Source of the DNA: Tabrizicola_A sp964393035
GTDB taxonomy: Bacteria > Pseudomonadota > Alphaproteobacteria > Rhodobacterales > Rhodobacteraceae
Direction: 5' to 3'
NCBI GenBank assembly: GCA_964393035.1
Contig: CAYMRX010000003.1
Location: 124,001 to 188,000, forward strand
Length of the DNA stretch: 64,000 nucleotides
Under the pieces are notes generated by a model. The model was not told where the DNA came from and ran no database searches. It worked only from the letters and a program-made list of their open reading frames with translations. Below, in pieces: positions 1 to 10,728 of this stretch. Each line of letters starts with the position of its first letter. Position 1 is the first letter of the stretch. Made by a program: the position numbers and the translations under genes.

Positions 1-1
1 G

Positions 2-157
2 TCGCCCGAGGACAAAGCCCGCCCGGAATATGAGCGCGGCTGCCAGTGCCACCATTGCGCCAGCGAATACACTGACGCCGACCGTGCCCGGTTCCGGGAA
101 CGCCAGCGCCAGATGGACATGGCCGAAGCGCGCGGCGAACCTCACCTGGGCGCTTAG
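2..157 (+). CDS. trhO: C-terminal end of tRNA uridine(34) hydroxylase TrhO (rhodanese family), partial
   Basis: Only the last 51 codons lie in the window, read in the second frame and ending in TAG at 155-157. The tail has a cysteine cluster (CQCHHC), then DADRARFRERQRQ and a final ARGEPHLGA. This is the usual ending of the UPF0176/TrhO family, which makes 5-hydroxyuridine at tRNA position 34 using oxygen. The rhodanese domain with its catalytic cysteine lies outside the window. The assignment rests on the tail alone, so another cysteine-ended protein of the same family cannot be excluded. It converges on hpaD, with a strong hairpin in between. Confidence 0.7.
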   Translation, partial: SPEDKARPEYERGCQCHHCASEYTDADRARFRERQRQMDMAEARGEPHLGA

Positions 158-192
158 CCCCATCCTCTCTGCCCAAATATCCTGCGGGGGTG

Positions 193-213
193 CGGGGGTG
201 CAAAACCCCCGCT
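193..213. terminator. Hairpin between convergent trhO and hpaD
   Basis: GCGGGGGT and ACCCCCGC form a perfect 8-bp stem around a GCAAA loop, in the 63-bp gap between two convergent stop codons. There is no long T run, so it may be a bidirectional terminator or one copy of a dispersed palindromic repeat with related copies near 40224 and 57447. Confidence 0.5.
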
Positions 214-220
214 CCGCCAG

Positions 221-1072
221 TCAGACCGGGAAGATCACATTGGCCTGCCCCGTGCCCGAGGACGGGAAATATTCGCCGATCAACTCACCCTTGCCTTCAT
301 ATTTGTCCCAGCCCAGCGCGCCGAACAGCATGAAGGTGTCATGCATCGTGCCTTCGCCAGAACAGTGGATGGCATAGTCCGGCAGCATCTTCAGGAAGGT
401 CGCAATCTCGCCCTTCTGCCACAGCTCCAACACCCGCAGGTCGCATTGGCGGTTGAATTCGCGGCTGATGGTGAAGGTGCCGTTGTTCGCCTCGTAAAGC
501 TCGTTTTCCCAGATCTTGTGCGACAGCGAGCCAGAGGCGACCAGAAGCACTTTGGCATCGCTGGCCTCCACCGCCTCACGGATGGCTTCGCCCAGCTGGC
601 GTGACGATTCGAAAGAATGGACCGTGCAATAGGCGGAAACGGAGACGACCTTCAGATCGCCCTCGGGGTTCATGTAATGCATCGGCACCAAGGTGCCGTA
701 TTCCAGATCCAGCGTCTCTACATGGTGCGACAGGGTATAGACGCCGCGTGCCTGGGCCTTTTCGGCAATCAGATCACCCAAAACGGGATTGCCGGGCAGG
801 TCATAGGTCAGCCCTTGAATGAACTGCGGAAACTCATGGCTGGTGTAGACGCCCTTGTATCGCGCGTTCGAATTGACATGATAGCCTGCGTTCACCATCC
901 AATGGGTGTCCAGAACCACAATGGTATCGGCCCCCAGCGCCCGCGCGCGGCGCCCAATTTCACGATGACCTTCAATCGCTTGCGCCCGTGTGCCGAAAAG
1001 CCGGCCCGGACGCTCCGACAAGAGCATCGTCGGCACATGCGTGACCTTGGCGGTCAGAACGATTTCACCCAT
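221..1072 (-). CDS. hpaD: 3,4-dihydroxyphenylacetate 2,3-dioxygenase (HpaD, LigB-type)
   Basis: This 283-residue protein matches the class III (LigB-fold) extradiol dioxygenases that cleave homoprotocatechuate next to its hydroxyls in the 4-hydroxyphenylacetate pathway, using active-site iron. Recognisable segments are AKVTHVPTM near the start, VVLDTHWMVN, LEYGTLVPMHYMN, VASGSLSHK and the ending SSGTGQANVIFP. The length equals that of enterobacterial HpaD. I chose the ATG at 1072 because GGGAGG lies 5 bases upstream; an in-frame GTG at 1090 has no such site. It diverges from a MarR-type gene, and the gap holds a sigma70-like promoter overlapped by a palindrome. No other hpa genes are in the window. 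Confidence 0.88.
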   Translation of the reverse strand: MGEIVLTAKVTHVPTMLLSERPGRLFGTRAQAIEGHREIGRRARALGADTIVVLDTHWMVNAGYHVNSNARYKGVYTSHEFPQFIQGLTYDLPGNPVLGDLIAEKAQARGVYTLSHHVETLDLEYGTLVPMHYMNPEGDLKVVSVSAYCTVHSFESSRQLGEAIREAVEASDAKVLLVASGSLSHKIWENELYEANNGTFTISREFNRQCDLRVLELWQKGEIATFLKMLPDYAIHCSGEGTMHDTFMLFGALGWDKYEGKGELIGEYFPSSGTGQANVIFPV

Positions 1073-1126
1073 GGTATCCTCCCGTTTCACCTGCGCGTTT
1101 CCTGCGTGCCGGCTTGGCGAGACCCT

Positions 1127-1148
1127 ATTGCTTCACATGTTAAGCAAT
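1127..1148. promoter_or_regulatory. 22-bp palindrome, probable HpaR operator
   Basis: ATTGCTT, eight bases, then AAGCAAT. The eight central bases are themselves nearly palindromic (C-ACATGT-T), so 10 of 11 base pairs are symmetric. It covers the -10 element proposed for hpaD. MarR-family proteins bind such sites as dimers, so the neighbouring HpaR is the natural ligand. The site is read directly; the binding is inferred. Confidence 0.6.
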
Positions 1149-1164
1149 TTTTCACGCCTGTCAA
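1137..1164 (-). promoter_or_regulatory. Sigma70-like promoter of hpaD
   Basis: On the minus strand a perfect TTGACA (1164-1159) is followed after 16 bases by TAACAT (1142-1137, four of six consensus bases). The -10 box lies inside the palindrome at 1127-1148, which suits repression by steric block. Confidence 0.5.
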
Positions 1165-1217
1165 GCTGCGACCGGACATGCCCTTGTCCGGCAGGCAAAA
1201 ACCGGGCAAGAGGGGAC

Positions 1218-1670
1218 ATGGCCAGCCAAGACACCCCCCTGCGCCGCACAAGGCGGTCCTTGCCCATCGCGCTGTTGCGCGCGCGGGAAACCGTCATGGG
1301 CCCGATCCGCGAAATGCTGTCGCAATCCGACATCAACGAACAGAAATGGCGCGTGCTGCGAGTGCTGGATGAACGCGGACCGACCGAGCTTACTCTGGTC
1401 GCCAAAGAAGCCTGTCTCTTGCTGCCCAGCCTGACCCGGATCATCCGCGCGATGGAAGATGAAGGACTGGCGACGCGGGCAACCGACCCGGATGATCGCC
1501 GCAAGTCCATCGCCACGATCACCACGGCGGGGCAGGCGCTGATTGTGGCACATATGGCCGAAAGCAACGCCATCTTTGCCAGGCTGGAGCAGGATTTCGG
1601 TCATGACAAGCTGGAGCAACTGCTCGACCTTCTGGACGAGTTGCAGCGGCTGGACCTTTACAAACCCTAA
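1218..1670 (+). CDS. hpaR: MarR-family regulator, HpaR-like
   Basis: A 150-residue winged-helix regulator of the MarR family. The helix-turn-helix is around LLPSLTRIIRAMEDEGL and the wing around DPDDRRKSIATIT. The N-terminus (RRSLPIALLRARE) and the pairing with hpaD fit HpaR, which represses homoprotocatechuate genes until the aromatic compound binds. The ATG at 1218 is preceded by AGAGGGG; the frame is open further upstream, but those residues do not look like a MarR start and would cover the operator. The stop lies three bases from the convergent phosphopantetheinyl transferase gene. Confidence 0.78.
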   Translation: MASQDTPLRRTRRSLPIALLRARETVMGPIREMLSQSDINEQKWRVLRVLDERGPTELTLVAKEACLLLPSLTRIIRAMEDEGLATRATDPDDRRKSIATITTAGQALIVAHMAESNAIFARLEQDFGHDKLEQLLDLLDELQRLDLYKP

Positions 1671-1673
1671 GCC

Positions 1674-2353
1674 TTATCTGTCGTGGACCGTCACCAAGGT
1701 CACGCAATCACGGTTGGACAGGCGAAAGCGCGCGAGATGGCTTTGGCCATCCAGCGTCAAAGCCATCTGGCCCGGCTGTAACCCGGTCAGCGTGACCTCG
1801 CGGAAATCGGGGATACGGGAAAGCCGTGACGAAAGCGCCTTGTAAAGCGCCTCTTTGGCCGAAAACACCAGCGTAAAGAAACTGGCAAAGGGCAGCACCT
1901 CGGGGCGCAGACGCGACTCGGCTTCGGAAAAGATCGCGGCCGCAAGCTGCAAGGCGCGGTCGGGGGCGACCAAGGCCTCACAATCCAGACCCAGCGCATC
2001 GTAATGGGTCGATACCGCGGCCATGGCCCGGTCGCGGCTGTGGGTGATCGACCCGGCAATACCCGCAGGCCAGACCGGGGCGCGATCTTGGCGCGGCACA
2101 TCTTCCGCCTGCCCCGCCTGCCGCAGCGCCAAAGCCGCACAGGCCCGCCCCGCCAGAAATTCACTGCGCCGTTTTGGCACCGCGCCCCGCAGATCATCGG
2201 GCACAGCGATGGTCAGCGGCCCCAACGCGCCCAGATGCGTCAGCCCCTGAACATCGGCCACCGCAAAACCCGCCTCGCACCAGATCAGATGCGGATCGGC
2301 AAAGGGATTTTCAGTCGAAATCGGACCAAGGATCATGGCCCCGCCGCCCATCA

Positions 2354-2354
<1 letters not shown>
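1674..2354 (-). CDS. 4'-phosphopantetheinyl transferase (EntD/Sfp type)
   Basis: About 226 residues of the EntD-like branch, which moves phosphopantetheine from CoA to a serine on carrier proteins of siderophore, polyketide or fatty-acid systems. Diagnostic stretches are KRRSEFLAGR near the N-terminus, AGSITHSRD, the magnesium site LGLDCE, and FSAKEALYK, matching the family (W/F)xxKExxxK motif. The chosen start is the ATG overlapping the parC stop (TGATG), implying translational coupling; an ATG at 2336 behind GGCGGGG is a real alternative. The partner carrier protein is not in the window, so its substrate is unknown. Confidence 0.78.
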
Positions 2355-4657
<2,303 letters not shown>

Positions 4658-4803
4658 GGATGTTGTGTATTCATCTGAGGCCCGGCGGTCCAGACGGAAA
4701 AATGTGACGATAATGCGGCAGGGGGAAAGTTTGCGGAACTTACCCTCACAGATTTTGACCGAATCGTGATAGATTATTGGGAATTCATTTTTATGAGACG
4801 ATC

Positions 4804-5241
4804 ATGTTTCGACCATTGGTTTTCCTGTGTGTGGGTATTTATGCCACGATGCTTGTCCTGGGGCAGGATCATGGCCAGTTAAGGCTCGGCCTGATGCAAG
4901 CCAGGGCTGAAAAAGCTGCTCAAATGGTCGCAACCACCAGACCCACGCCGGTTCCGGTCAAGGCCCCTGTCGTGGTCGCTGCCGCCTTCGTACCGGAAAA
5001 GCCGCTCATGACGGCACCAGAGCCGGTCGAGGCACCGCAGGGCAAGCTGCTCTATGTTGCCGCGCAAAGCGCCAATGTCCGGGAAGGCCCCGGCAAAGAT
5101 CATGCCGTCATTGACCGCCTGCCCAAAGGAGAGGCCGTATTGGTCTTGGAACAAGGCGAAGGCCCGGACGGCTGGTCCTTGATCCGCATCGAAGGTGATG
5201 GGATGCAGGGTTATATCGCGGCACGGCTTTTGACCGAGTGA
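4804..5241 (+). CDS. SH3-domain protein, probably exported
   Basis: A 145-residue protein with a hydrophobic N-terminus (MFRPLVFLCVGIYATMLVLG) that could be a signal anchor, then a proline/alanine/valine-rich linker (residues about 45-80) and a C-terminal bacterial SH3 fold. The SH3 part shows SANVREGPGKDHAVIDRLPKG, a WSLIRI strand and GYIAARLL. Such domains usually bind cell-wall peptides or act in the periplasm. An in-frame ATG at 4777 would add nine residues in front of the hydrophobic segment; 4804 gives the cleaner N-terminus. The exact role is unknown. Confidence 0.7.
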   Translation: MFRPLVFLCVGIYATMLVLGQDHGQLRLGLMQARAEKAAQMVATTRPTPVPVKAPVVVAAAFVPEKPLMTAPEPVEAPQGKLLYVAAQSANVREGPGKDHAVIDRLPKGEAVLVLEQGEGPDGWSLIRIEGDGMQGYIAARLLTE

Positions 5242-5317
5242 GTGCAGCCACCCCGTCGCACCGCTTTCCTTGGCGGCCGATCCCGCCTACACCCTGCCCC
5301 GTAGATGCGGAGGCATG

Positions 5318-6145
5318 ATGCAGCGGTCCATACTTATCACCGGGTGTTCATCGGGTATCGGCTATGACGCGGCCCATGCCTTGGCAAAGCGCGGCTGGCG
5401 GGTCTTTGCGACCTGCCGACAAGAGGGCGATTGTGCCCGGCTGCGGGGCGAGGGACTGGAAAGTTTCGTGCTGGATTACGCCGATGAGGCCAGCATCGCC
5501 GCCGCCGTGACCGAAACCCTGTCGCGCACTGGCGGCACCCTGGATGCGCTTTACAACAATGGTGCCTTTGCCTGCCCCGGCGCGGTGGAAGACCTGCCCC
5601 GCGGGGCGCTGCGCGAGATATTCGAGACGAACCTCTTTGGCTATCACGACCTGACGCGCCTGGTGATTCCGGTGATGCGCCGCCAAGGCCATGGGCGGAT
5701 CGTCAATTGCTCCTCGGTTCTGGGGATTGTCGGGGCGAAATGGCGGGGCGCCTATGTCTCGACCAAATTCGCCATGGAGGGGCTGTCAGATGTGCTGCGG
5801 TTCGAGATGGCGGGCACGGGGATTGACGTCATCCTGATCGAACCCGGCCCCATCGGCACCGAAATCCGCGCCAAGGCGATCCCGCATTTTGAAAAATGGA
5901 TCGACTGGGAAAACTCGGCCCGCCGCGAGGAATATGCGGCGCTGCGCGGGCGGCTTTACGGGGTGAAAACCAAACCTGATGCCTTTGAACTGCCCCCCTC
6001 AGCGGTCACGAAAAAGCTGATCCACGCGGTTGAGGCGCGCCGCCCACGGGCACGCTATTATGTCACCGTGCCAACCTATATCGCGGGGCTTGCGCGCCGC
6101 TTGCTGCCGACCCGCGCCTTGGATTGGCTGGTCGGGCGCGGCTGA
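5318..6145 (+). CDS. SDR-family oxidoreductase
   Basis: A classical short-chain dehydrogenase/reductase of about 275 residues. The nucleotide-binding motif TGCSSGIG lies within the first 15 residues, NNGAFACPG follows mid-domain, and the catalytic serine and the Tyr/Lys pair are in NCSSVLG and YVSTKFAMEG. The C-terminal tail, with THATG-like basic residues and a hydrophobic stretch, resembles bacterial SDRs acting on lipids or steroid-like substrates. The second of two adjacent ATGs is chosen because GGAGG is then four bases away. The substrate cannot be named. It lies just before gpmI but need not share its role. Confidence 0.8.
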   Translation: MQRSILITGCSSGIGYDAAHALAKRGWRVFATCRQEGDCARLRGEGLESFVLDYADEASIAAAVTETLSRTGGTLDALYNNGAFACPGAVEDLPRGALREIFETNLFGYHDLTRLVIPVMRRQGHGRIVNCSSVLGIVGAKWRGAYVSTKFAMEGLSDVLRFEMAGTGIDVILIEPGPIGTEIRAKAIPHFEKWIDWENSARREEYAALRGRLYGVKTKPDAFELPPSAVTKKLIHAVEARRPRARYYVTVPTYIAGLARRLLPTRALDWLVGRG

Positions 6146-6202
6146 CGTTGCCCCTTGCCGCCCGGGGCGCTAGAAGCAGGGACCAAAGCGAGAGGCGGTC
6201 AG

Positions 6203-7726
6203 ATGAGCGCGCATAAACCCGTTGTTCTGTGTATTTTGGATGGCTGGGGCATTGGCCCCGATCCGGCGACCTCGGCACCCGCGCAAGCCCATGTGCCAAA
6301 CTTCAACCGGCTCTGGGACAACTGCCCGCATGCGACACTGACCACCTTTGGCCCCGATGTCGGCCTGCCCACCGGACAGATGGGCAATTCCGAGGTGGGC
6401 CACACCAATATCGGCGCCGGCCGGGTGGTGGCGATGGATCTGGGGGCGATTGATCTGGCGGTTGAAGATGGGTCTTTTGCCCTGAACGAGGCCCTGCTTT
6501 CCTTTGCGGCATCTGTAAAGGCGGCGGGCGGCACAGCGCATCTGATGGGTGTGGTGTCGGATGGCGGGGTGCATGGCCATATCACCCATGTGATTGCGGC
6601 CTGCCGCGCGCTGACGGCTCTCGGCCTGTCGGTGGCGCTGCATGCCATCACCGATGGGCGCGATGTGGCGCCATCTTCCGCCGTCACCTTTGTGGCCGAC
6701 CTTGAGGCCGCCCTGCCTGCGGGCGCAAAACTGGCCACCGTCATCGGCCGCTATTGGGCGATGGACCGCGACAATCGCTGGGAGCGGGTGTCGCGCGCCT
6801 ATGAGGCCATGGTGAATGCCCGTTCGGAAACCCATGCCGCGACGGCATCGGAGGCGGTGCGCCTGTCCTATGCCAAAGGGGAAACCGATGAATTCCTCGC
6901 CCCCACGGTGATCGGTGATTATGCCGGGGCCAAGGATGGTGACGGGGTGTTCTGCCTGAACTTCCGCGCCGACCGGGCGCGGGAGATTCTGGCGGCCCTA
7001 GGCCAGCCCGGCTTTGACGGGTTCGCGACGGGCAAGCGTCCGGCATGGTCGGCGATGCTGGGGATGGTGGAATATTCCACCGGCCACAACGCCTATATGG
7101 CCACGGCCTTTCCAAAGCGGGTGATCGTGAATTGCCTTGGCGAATGGGTGGCCAAACAGGGGCTGACCCAATTCCGGCTGGCAGAAACGGAAAAATACCC
7201 ACATGTCACCTTTTTCCTGAACGGCGGCCGCGAGGTGCCATTTGACGGTGAAGAACGCGCCATGCCCGCCTCGCCCAAGGTCGCGACCTATGATTTACAG
7301 CCGGAAATGAGCGCGGGCGAGGTTGCCGACCATCTGGTTTCGGCCATCGAGCGCGGCTTTGACCTGATCGTGGTGAACTTCGCCAACCCCGATATGGTGG
7401 GCCACACCGGCAGCTTGCCCGCCGCCATCAAGGCTTGCGAGGCGGTGGATGTGGGCCTTGGGCGGGCGCTTCTGGCGCTGAAGGCCAAGGGGGGCGCGAT
7501 GATCGTGACGGCGGATCATGGCAATTGTGAAATGATGGTCGATCCGGTCACGGGCGGGCCGCACACCGCCCATACGGTCAACCCGGTTCCGGTCATTCTG
7601 GTTGGCGGTCCGACGGGAGCGACCCTGCGTCAGGGGGGGCGCTTGGCCGATCTTGCGCCGACCGTGTTGCACCTGATGGGCCTGCCGCAGCCGCCTGAAA
7701 TGACCGGAGAAAGCCTGATCGCATGA
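6203..7726 (+). CDS. gpmI: 2,3-bisphosphoglycerate-independent phosphoglycerate mutase
   Basis: A 507-residue enzyme of the alkaline phosphatase superfamily that interconverts 3- and 2-phosphoglycerate using manganese. The phosphoserine nucleophile is Ser63 in GNSEVGHTNIGAGR. Other metal-site segments are ILDGWG at the N-terminus, ITDGRD, FRADRAREI, FANPDMVGHTG and TADHGNCE. The length is normal. The ATG at 6203 follows GAGGCGG. Its stop overlaps the envC-like start as ATGA, so the glycolytic gene leads an operon of cell-wall genes, an order common in this family of bacteria. Confidence 0.95.
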   Translation: MSAHKPVVLCILDGWGIGPDPATSAPAQAHVPNFNRLWDNCPHATLTTFGPDVGLPTGQMGNSEVGHTNIGAGRVVAMDLGAIDLAVEDGSFALNEALLSFAASVKAAGGTAHLMGVVSDGGVHGHITHVIAACRALTALGLSVALHAITDGRDVAPSSAVTFVADLEAALPAGAKLATVIGRYWAMDRDNRWERVSRAYEAMVNARSETHAATASEAVRLSYAKGETDEFLAPTVIGDYAGAKDGDGVFCLNFRADRAREILAALGQPGFDGFATGKRPAWSAMLGMVEYSTGHNAYMATAFPKRVIVNCLGEWVAKQGLTQFRLAETEKYPHVTFFLNGGREVPFDGEERAMPASPKVATYDLQPEMSAGEVADHLVSAIERGFDLIVVNFANPDMVGHTGSLPAAIKACEAVDVGLGRALLALKAKGGAMIVTADHGNCEMMVDPVTGGPHTAHTVNPVPVILVGGPTGATLRQGGRLADLAPTVLHLMGLPQPPEMTGESLIA

Positions 7727-8844
7727 TCCGCACCGCCGCCTTTGGCCTGATGCTTGCCCTGACCGCCCCGGCGGCATGGGCGGGCGTAGCCGAGGATGCG
7801 GCATCGGCCAGCGCGGCCTTGCAGGCTTCGGTACAAGCCTTGGAGGAGGCGCAGGGCGCGAAAGACCGGGTTGCGGCCCTGACCGAAACGATCCGCGCCT
7901 ATGAAGATGGCCTTGGCGCGCTGCGCGAGGCGCTGCGGCAGGCCGAGTTGCGCGAAGACGCGCTGACGATGCAATTTCAGACCAAGCGCGACCGCATCGC
8001 GCAGCTTCTGGGCGTGCTGTCGACCATCGAGGCCGAACCGGGGCCGCTTTTGCTGATGCATCCGACCGGGCCTTTGGGCACCGTGCGGTCCGGCATGATG
8101 CTGGCCGACATCACCCCCGCCCTGCAAGTCGAGGCGGAGGCCCTGCGCAGCGATCTGACCGAATTGCGCGATCTGCGCGCCTTGCAGATCGCGGCGGGCG
8201 AAACCTTGGGCAAAGGGCTTGCGACAGCGCAGGAGGCGCGGTCCGCCTTGAGCCAAGCGATGTCGGAGCGCACCGAATTGCCACGCCGCTTTACCGAAGA
8301 TCCCGAGGTTCTGATGGGTCTTTTGGAAAGCGCCGACACGCTGGAGGCCTTTGCTGCCGGCCTTGCGCTGGATGATACCGGCAACGCCACCTTTGCCGAG
8401 GCGAAGGGCAAACTTGTGCTGCCCGCACTGGGCACGCTGCTGCTTGCCCCGAATGAAACCGACGCCCGCGGTGTCACCCGGCCCGGTCTGACGCTGGCCA
8501 CACGACCCGGCGCTTTGGTCACCAATCCCTGGCCCGCAACCATTCGCTACACCGGCCCGCTTCTCGACTACGGAAACGTGATGATCCTGGAGCCGGGCAG
8601 CGGCTATCTTCTTATACTCGCGGGCTTCGAACAGGTGTATGGCGAGGTCGGCGAAGTGGTGGCGCGGGGCGCACCGCTTGGATTGATGGGCGGGACAGAG
8701 ACGGCGGGGACAGAGTTTCTGGTATCCGCCTCAGAAGGCAGTGGCGTCCGGGGCACGGAAACGCTTTACTTGGAATTGAGGCAGGGCGCAGACGCGGTGA
8801 ACCCGATGGAATGGTTTGCCGGTCTGGCCAAAGCAGAGGAATGA
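7723..8844 (+). CDS. EnvC-like murein hydrolase activator with degenerate LytM domain
   Basis: A 373-residue protein with a cleavable signal peptide (TAPAAWA), long alanine/glutamate-rich coiled coils over about residues 25-190, and a C-terminal M23/LytM-like domain. The domain keeps the fold signature (DYGNVMILEPGSGYLLILAGF ... GEVVARGAPLGLMGG) but the zinc-binding His-x-His is replaced: the usual HLHFELR reads TLYLELR. It therefore cannot be an active endopeptidase and should act like EnvC, switching on amidases at the division site from the periplasm. It overlaps gpmI by four bases and precedes ctpA by four. Confidence 0.83.
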   Translation: MIRTAAFGLMLALTAPAAWAGVAEDAASASAALQASVQALEEAQGAKDRVAALTETIRAYEDGLGALREALRQAELREDALTMQFQTKRDRIAQLLGVLSTIEAEPGPLLLMHPTGPLGTVRSGMMLADITPALQVEAEALRSDLTELRDLRALQIAAGETLGKGLATAQEARSALSQAMSERTELPRRFTEDPEVLMGLLESADTLEAFAAGLALDDTGNATFAEAKGKLVLPALGTLLLAPNETDARGVTRPGLTLATRPGALVTNPWPATIRYTGPLLDYGNVMILEPGSGYLLILAGFEQVYGEVGEVVARGAPLGLMGGTETAGTEFLVSASEGSGVRGTETLYLELRQGADAVNPMEWFAGLAKAEE

Positions 8845-8848
8845 AGCT

Positions 8849-10201
8849 TTGTTGAAAAAGTTCGCATTGGCGGCCGTGGGCGGCACGCTGGCCGGGGTGG
8901 TTCTGACAACGCAGGTGGCAGGCCCCTTGCTGGCGCAAGAGGCAGAAAAGACCACATCGGTCTATGAACAGCTTGATCTGTTCGGCGACATTTTTGAACG
9001 CATCCGCGCGCAATATGTGGAAGAAGTTGACACCGAAAAGCTGGTCGAAGCCGCGATCAACGGCATGCTGACCTCGCTTGACCCGCACTCCAGCTATCTG
9101 TCGGCCAAGGATTTCGACGATATGCAAGAGCAGACCCGGGGTGAGTTCGGGGGCCTGGGCATCGAGGTGACGCAGGAAGACGGCTTTATCAAAGTCGTCG
9201 CGCCGATGGACGGAACCCCGGCTGATCTGGCGGGCATCAAGGCGGGCGATTTCATCACCCACGTGAACACGGAATCGGTTCTGGGCCTGACCCTGGACGA
9301 AGCCGTGGACAAGATGCGCGGCCCGGTCGGGTCGGAAATCATCATTACCGTGGTGCGTGAAGGCACCGATGAGCCCTTCGATGTGTCGATCATCCGTGAC
9401 ACCATCAAGATGGTGGCGGTAAAGCCGCGTCTGGTGGGCAATACCGTCGTCTTGCGCATCTCGACCTTCAACGATCAGACCTATCCGGGCGTCGAGGAAG
9501 GCGTGAATAAGATGGTCGAAGACGCCGGTGGCATCGACAATGTCAGCGGCTTTGTCATCGACCTGCGCAACAACCCCGGCGGGCTTTTGACCCAGGCAAT
9601 CAAGGTTTCCGATGCGTTCCTTGAAAAGGGCGAGATCGTCTCGACCCGTGGGCGCAACCCCGAGGATGGCGAGCGTTTCAATGCGGAACCCGGCGATCTG
9701 GCGCAGGGCAAACCGGTTGTGGTGCTGATCAATAGCGGCTCGGCCTCGGCTTCGGAAATCGTCACCGGGGCGCTGCAAGACCATCGCCGGGCCATCGTTG
9801 TGGGCACCAAGAGCTTTGGCAAAGGCTCGGTCCAGACGCTGATCCCGCTGAAGGGCGACGGCGCGATGCGGCTGACCACGGCGCGCTATTACACGCCTTC
9901 GGGCCGGTCCATTCAGGCGCTTGGGGTGATGCCCGATATCGTGGTCAACCAGCCCGTGGTCGAACCCGAGACGGAGGAGCAGAAGAAGGCCCGCGAGGAG
10001 GAGGAGGCCAAGTTCGAGCGCTCTGAAGCGGATCTGCGCGGCGCCATCACCAATGATTCAATGTCGGAAGACGAAAAGAAGCAACTGGAAGAAGAACGCG
10101 CCCGCACTGAAGAAGCAGCCAAGCTGCGCGATGAGGATTACCAACTGGCCTATGCCGTGGACATCCTGCGCGGTCTTGCGGCCGTTGCGCCGAAACCCTG
10201 A
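8849..10201 (+). CDS. ctpA: Carboxy-terminal processing protease, S41 family
   Basis: A 450-residue periplasmic serine protease. After a signal peptide (cleavage near LLAQEA) comes the N-terminal helix bundle, a PDZ domain at about residues 100-170 (GEFGGLGIEV ... GIKAGDFIT), and the S41 core. The catalytic serine is in GSASASE near residue 300 and the catalytic lysine is Lys325 in FGKGSVQ. The tail is acidic and charged. No ATG fits: the TTG at 8849 lies eight bases after AGAGGA and just past the envC-like stop, so I take it as the start. Family members trim envelope proteins and control peptidoglycan hydrolases. Confidence 0.9.
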   Translation: MLKKFALAAVGGTLAGVVLTTQVAGPLLAQEAEKTTSVYEQLDLFGDIFERIRAQYVEEVDTEKLVEAAINGMLTSLDPHSSYLSAKDFDDMQEQTRGEFGGLGIEVTQEDGFIKVVAPMDGTPADLAGIKAGDFITHVNTESVLGLTLDEAVDKMRGPVGSEIIITVVREGTDEPFDVSIIRDTIKMVAVKPRLVGNTVVLRISTFNDQTYPGVEEGVNKMVEDAGGIDNVSGFVIDLRNNPGGLLTQAIKVSDAFLEKGEIVSTRGRNPEDGERFNAEPGDLAQGKPVVVLINSGSASASEIVTGALQDHRRAIVVGTKSFGKGSVQTLIPLKGDGAMRLTTARYYTPSGRSIQALGVMPDIVVNQPVVEPETEEQKKAREEEEAKFERSEADLRGAITNDSMSEDEKKQLEEERARTEEAAKLRDEDYQLAYAVDILRGLAAVAPKP

Positions 10202-10211
10202 CCCGAAAAGG

Positions 10212-10237
10212 GGGCCGCACCTGTCAGGGGGCGGCCC
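10212..10237 (+). repeat. Inverted repeat between ctpA and rppH
   Basis: GGGCCGC and GCGGCCC are perfect 7-base arms around 12 bases, in the 44-bp gap before rppH. There is no T run, so it may be an attenuator or an RNA-stability hairpin rather than a full terminator. Confidence 0.4.
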
Positions 10238-10245
10238 GACATGCC

Positions 10246-10728
10246 ATGATTGACCCCGAAACGCTGCCCTATCGTCCCTGTGTGGGGATCATGCTCATCA
10301 ACGCCGAAGGCTTGGTCTTTGGCGGTCAGCGGTTGGACAACCCGGTGGCCGCCTGGCAAATGCCGCAAGGGGGCATTGATGAGGATGAAAAACCCCGCGC
10401 GGCGGCCCTGCGCGAGCTGTGGGAAGAAACCGGCATCACGGCCGATCTGGTCGAGTTCATCGGCAAGACGCATGGCTGGGTCACCTATGACCTGCCGCCC
10501 GAGCTTTTGGGCCGTGTTTGGGGCGGCAAATATCGCGGACAAAAGCAAAAGTGGTTTCTGTACCGCTTTCTTGGCCGCGACGACCAGGTGAAGATCGACA
10601 CCGAACACCCCGAGTTCAGCCAGTGGCGGTGGCTGAAAGCCGATGAGATGGTGGCCAGCATCGTACCATTCAAACGCGCGGTCTATGACGAGGTGGTGCG
10701 CAGTTTCCGGGCCTATCTGGCAGATTAA
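10246..10728 (+). CDS. rppH: RNA pyrophosphohydrolase (Nudix)
   Basis: A 160-residue Nudix hydrolase that removes pyrophosphate from the 5' end of mRNA and so starts decay. The Nudix box begins at GGIDEDEKP and ends in RELWEETGI with all acidic metal ligands present. The N-terminus YRPCVGIMLIN and the C-terminal region (FSQWRWLKADEM, IVPFKRAVYDEVV) are typical of RppH/IalA. It follows the ctpA operon at 44 bases, and its stop overlaps the opposing GNAT gene's stop. Confidence 0.92.
   Translation: MIDPETLPYRPCVGIMLINAEGLVFGGQRLDNPVAAWQMPQGGIDEDEKPRAAALRELWEETGITADLVEFIGKTHGWVTYDLPPELLGRVWGGKYRGQKQKWFLYRFLGRDDQVKIDTEHPEFSQWRWLKADEMVASIVPFKRAVYDEVVRSFRAYLAD

Noticed and set aside
7723..8844. 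An active zinc endopeptidase
   Set aside because: The LytM-like domain lacks the zinc-binding histidines, so activator function is more likely.
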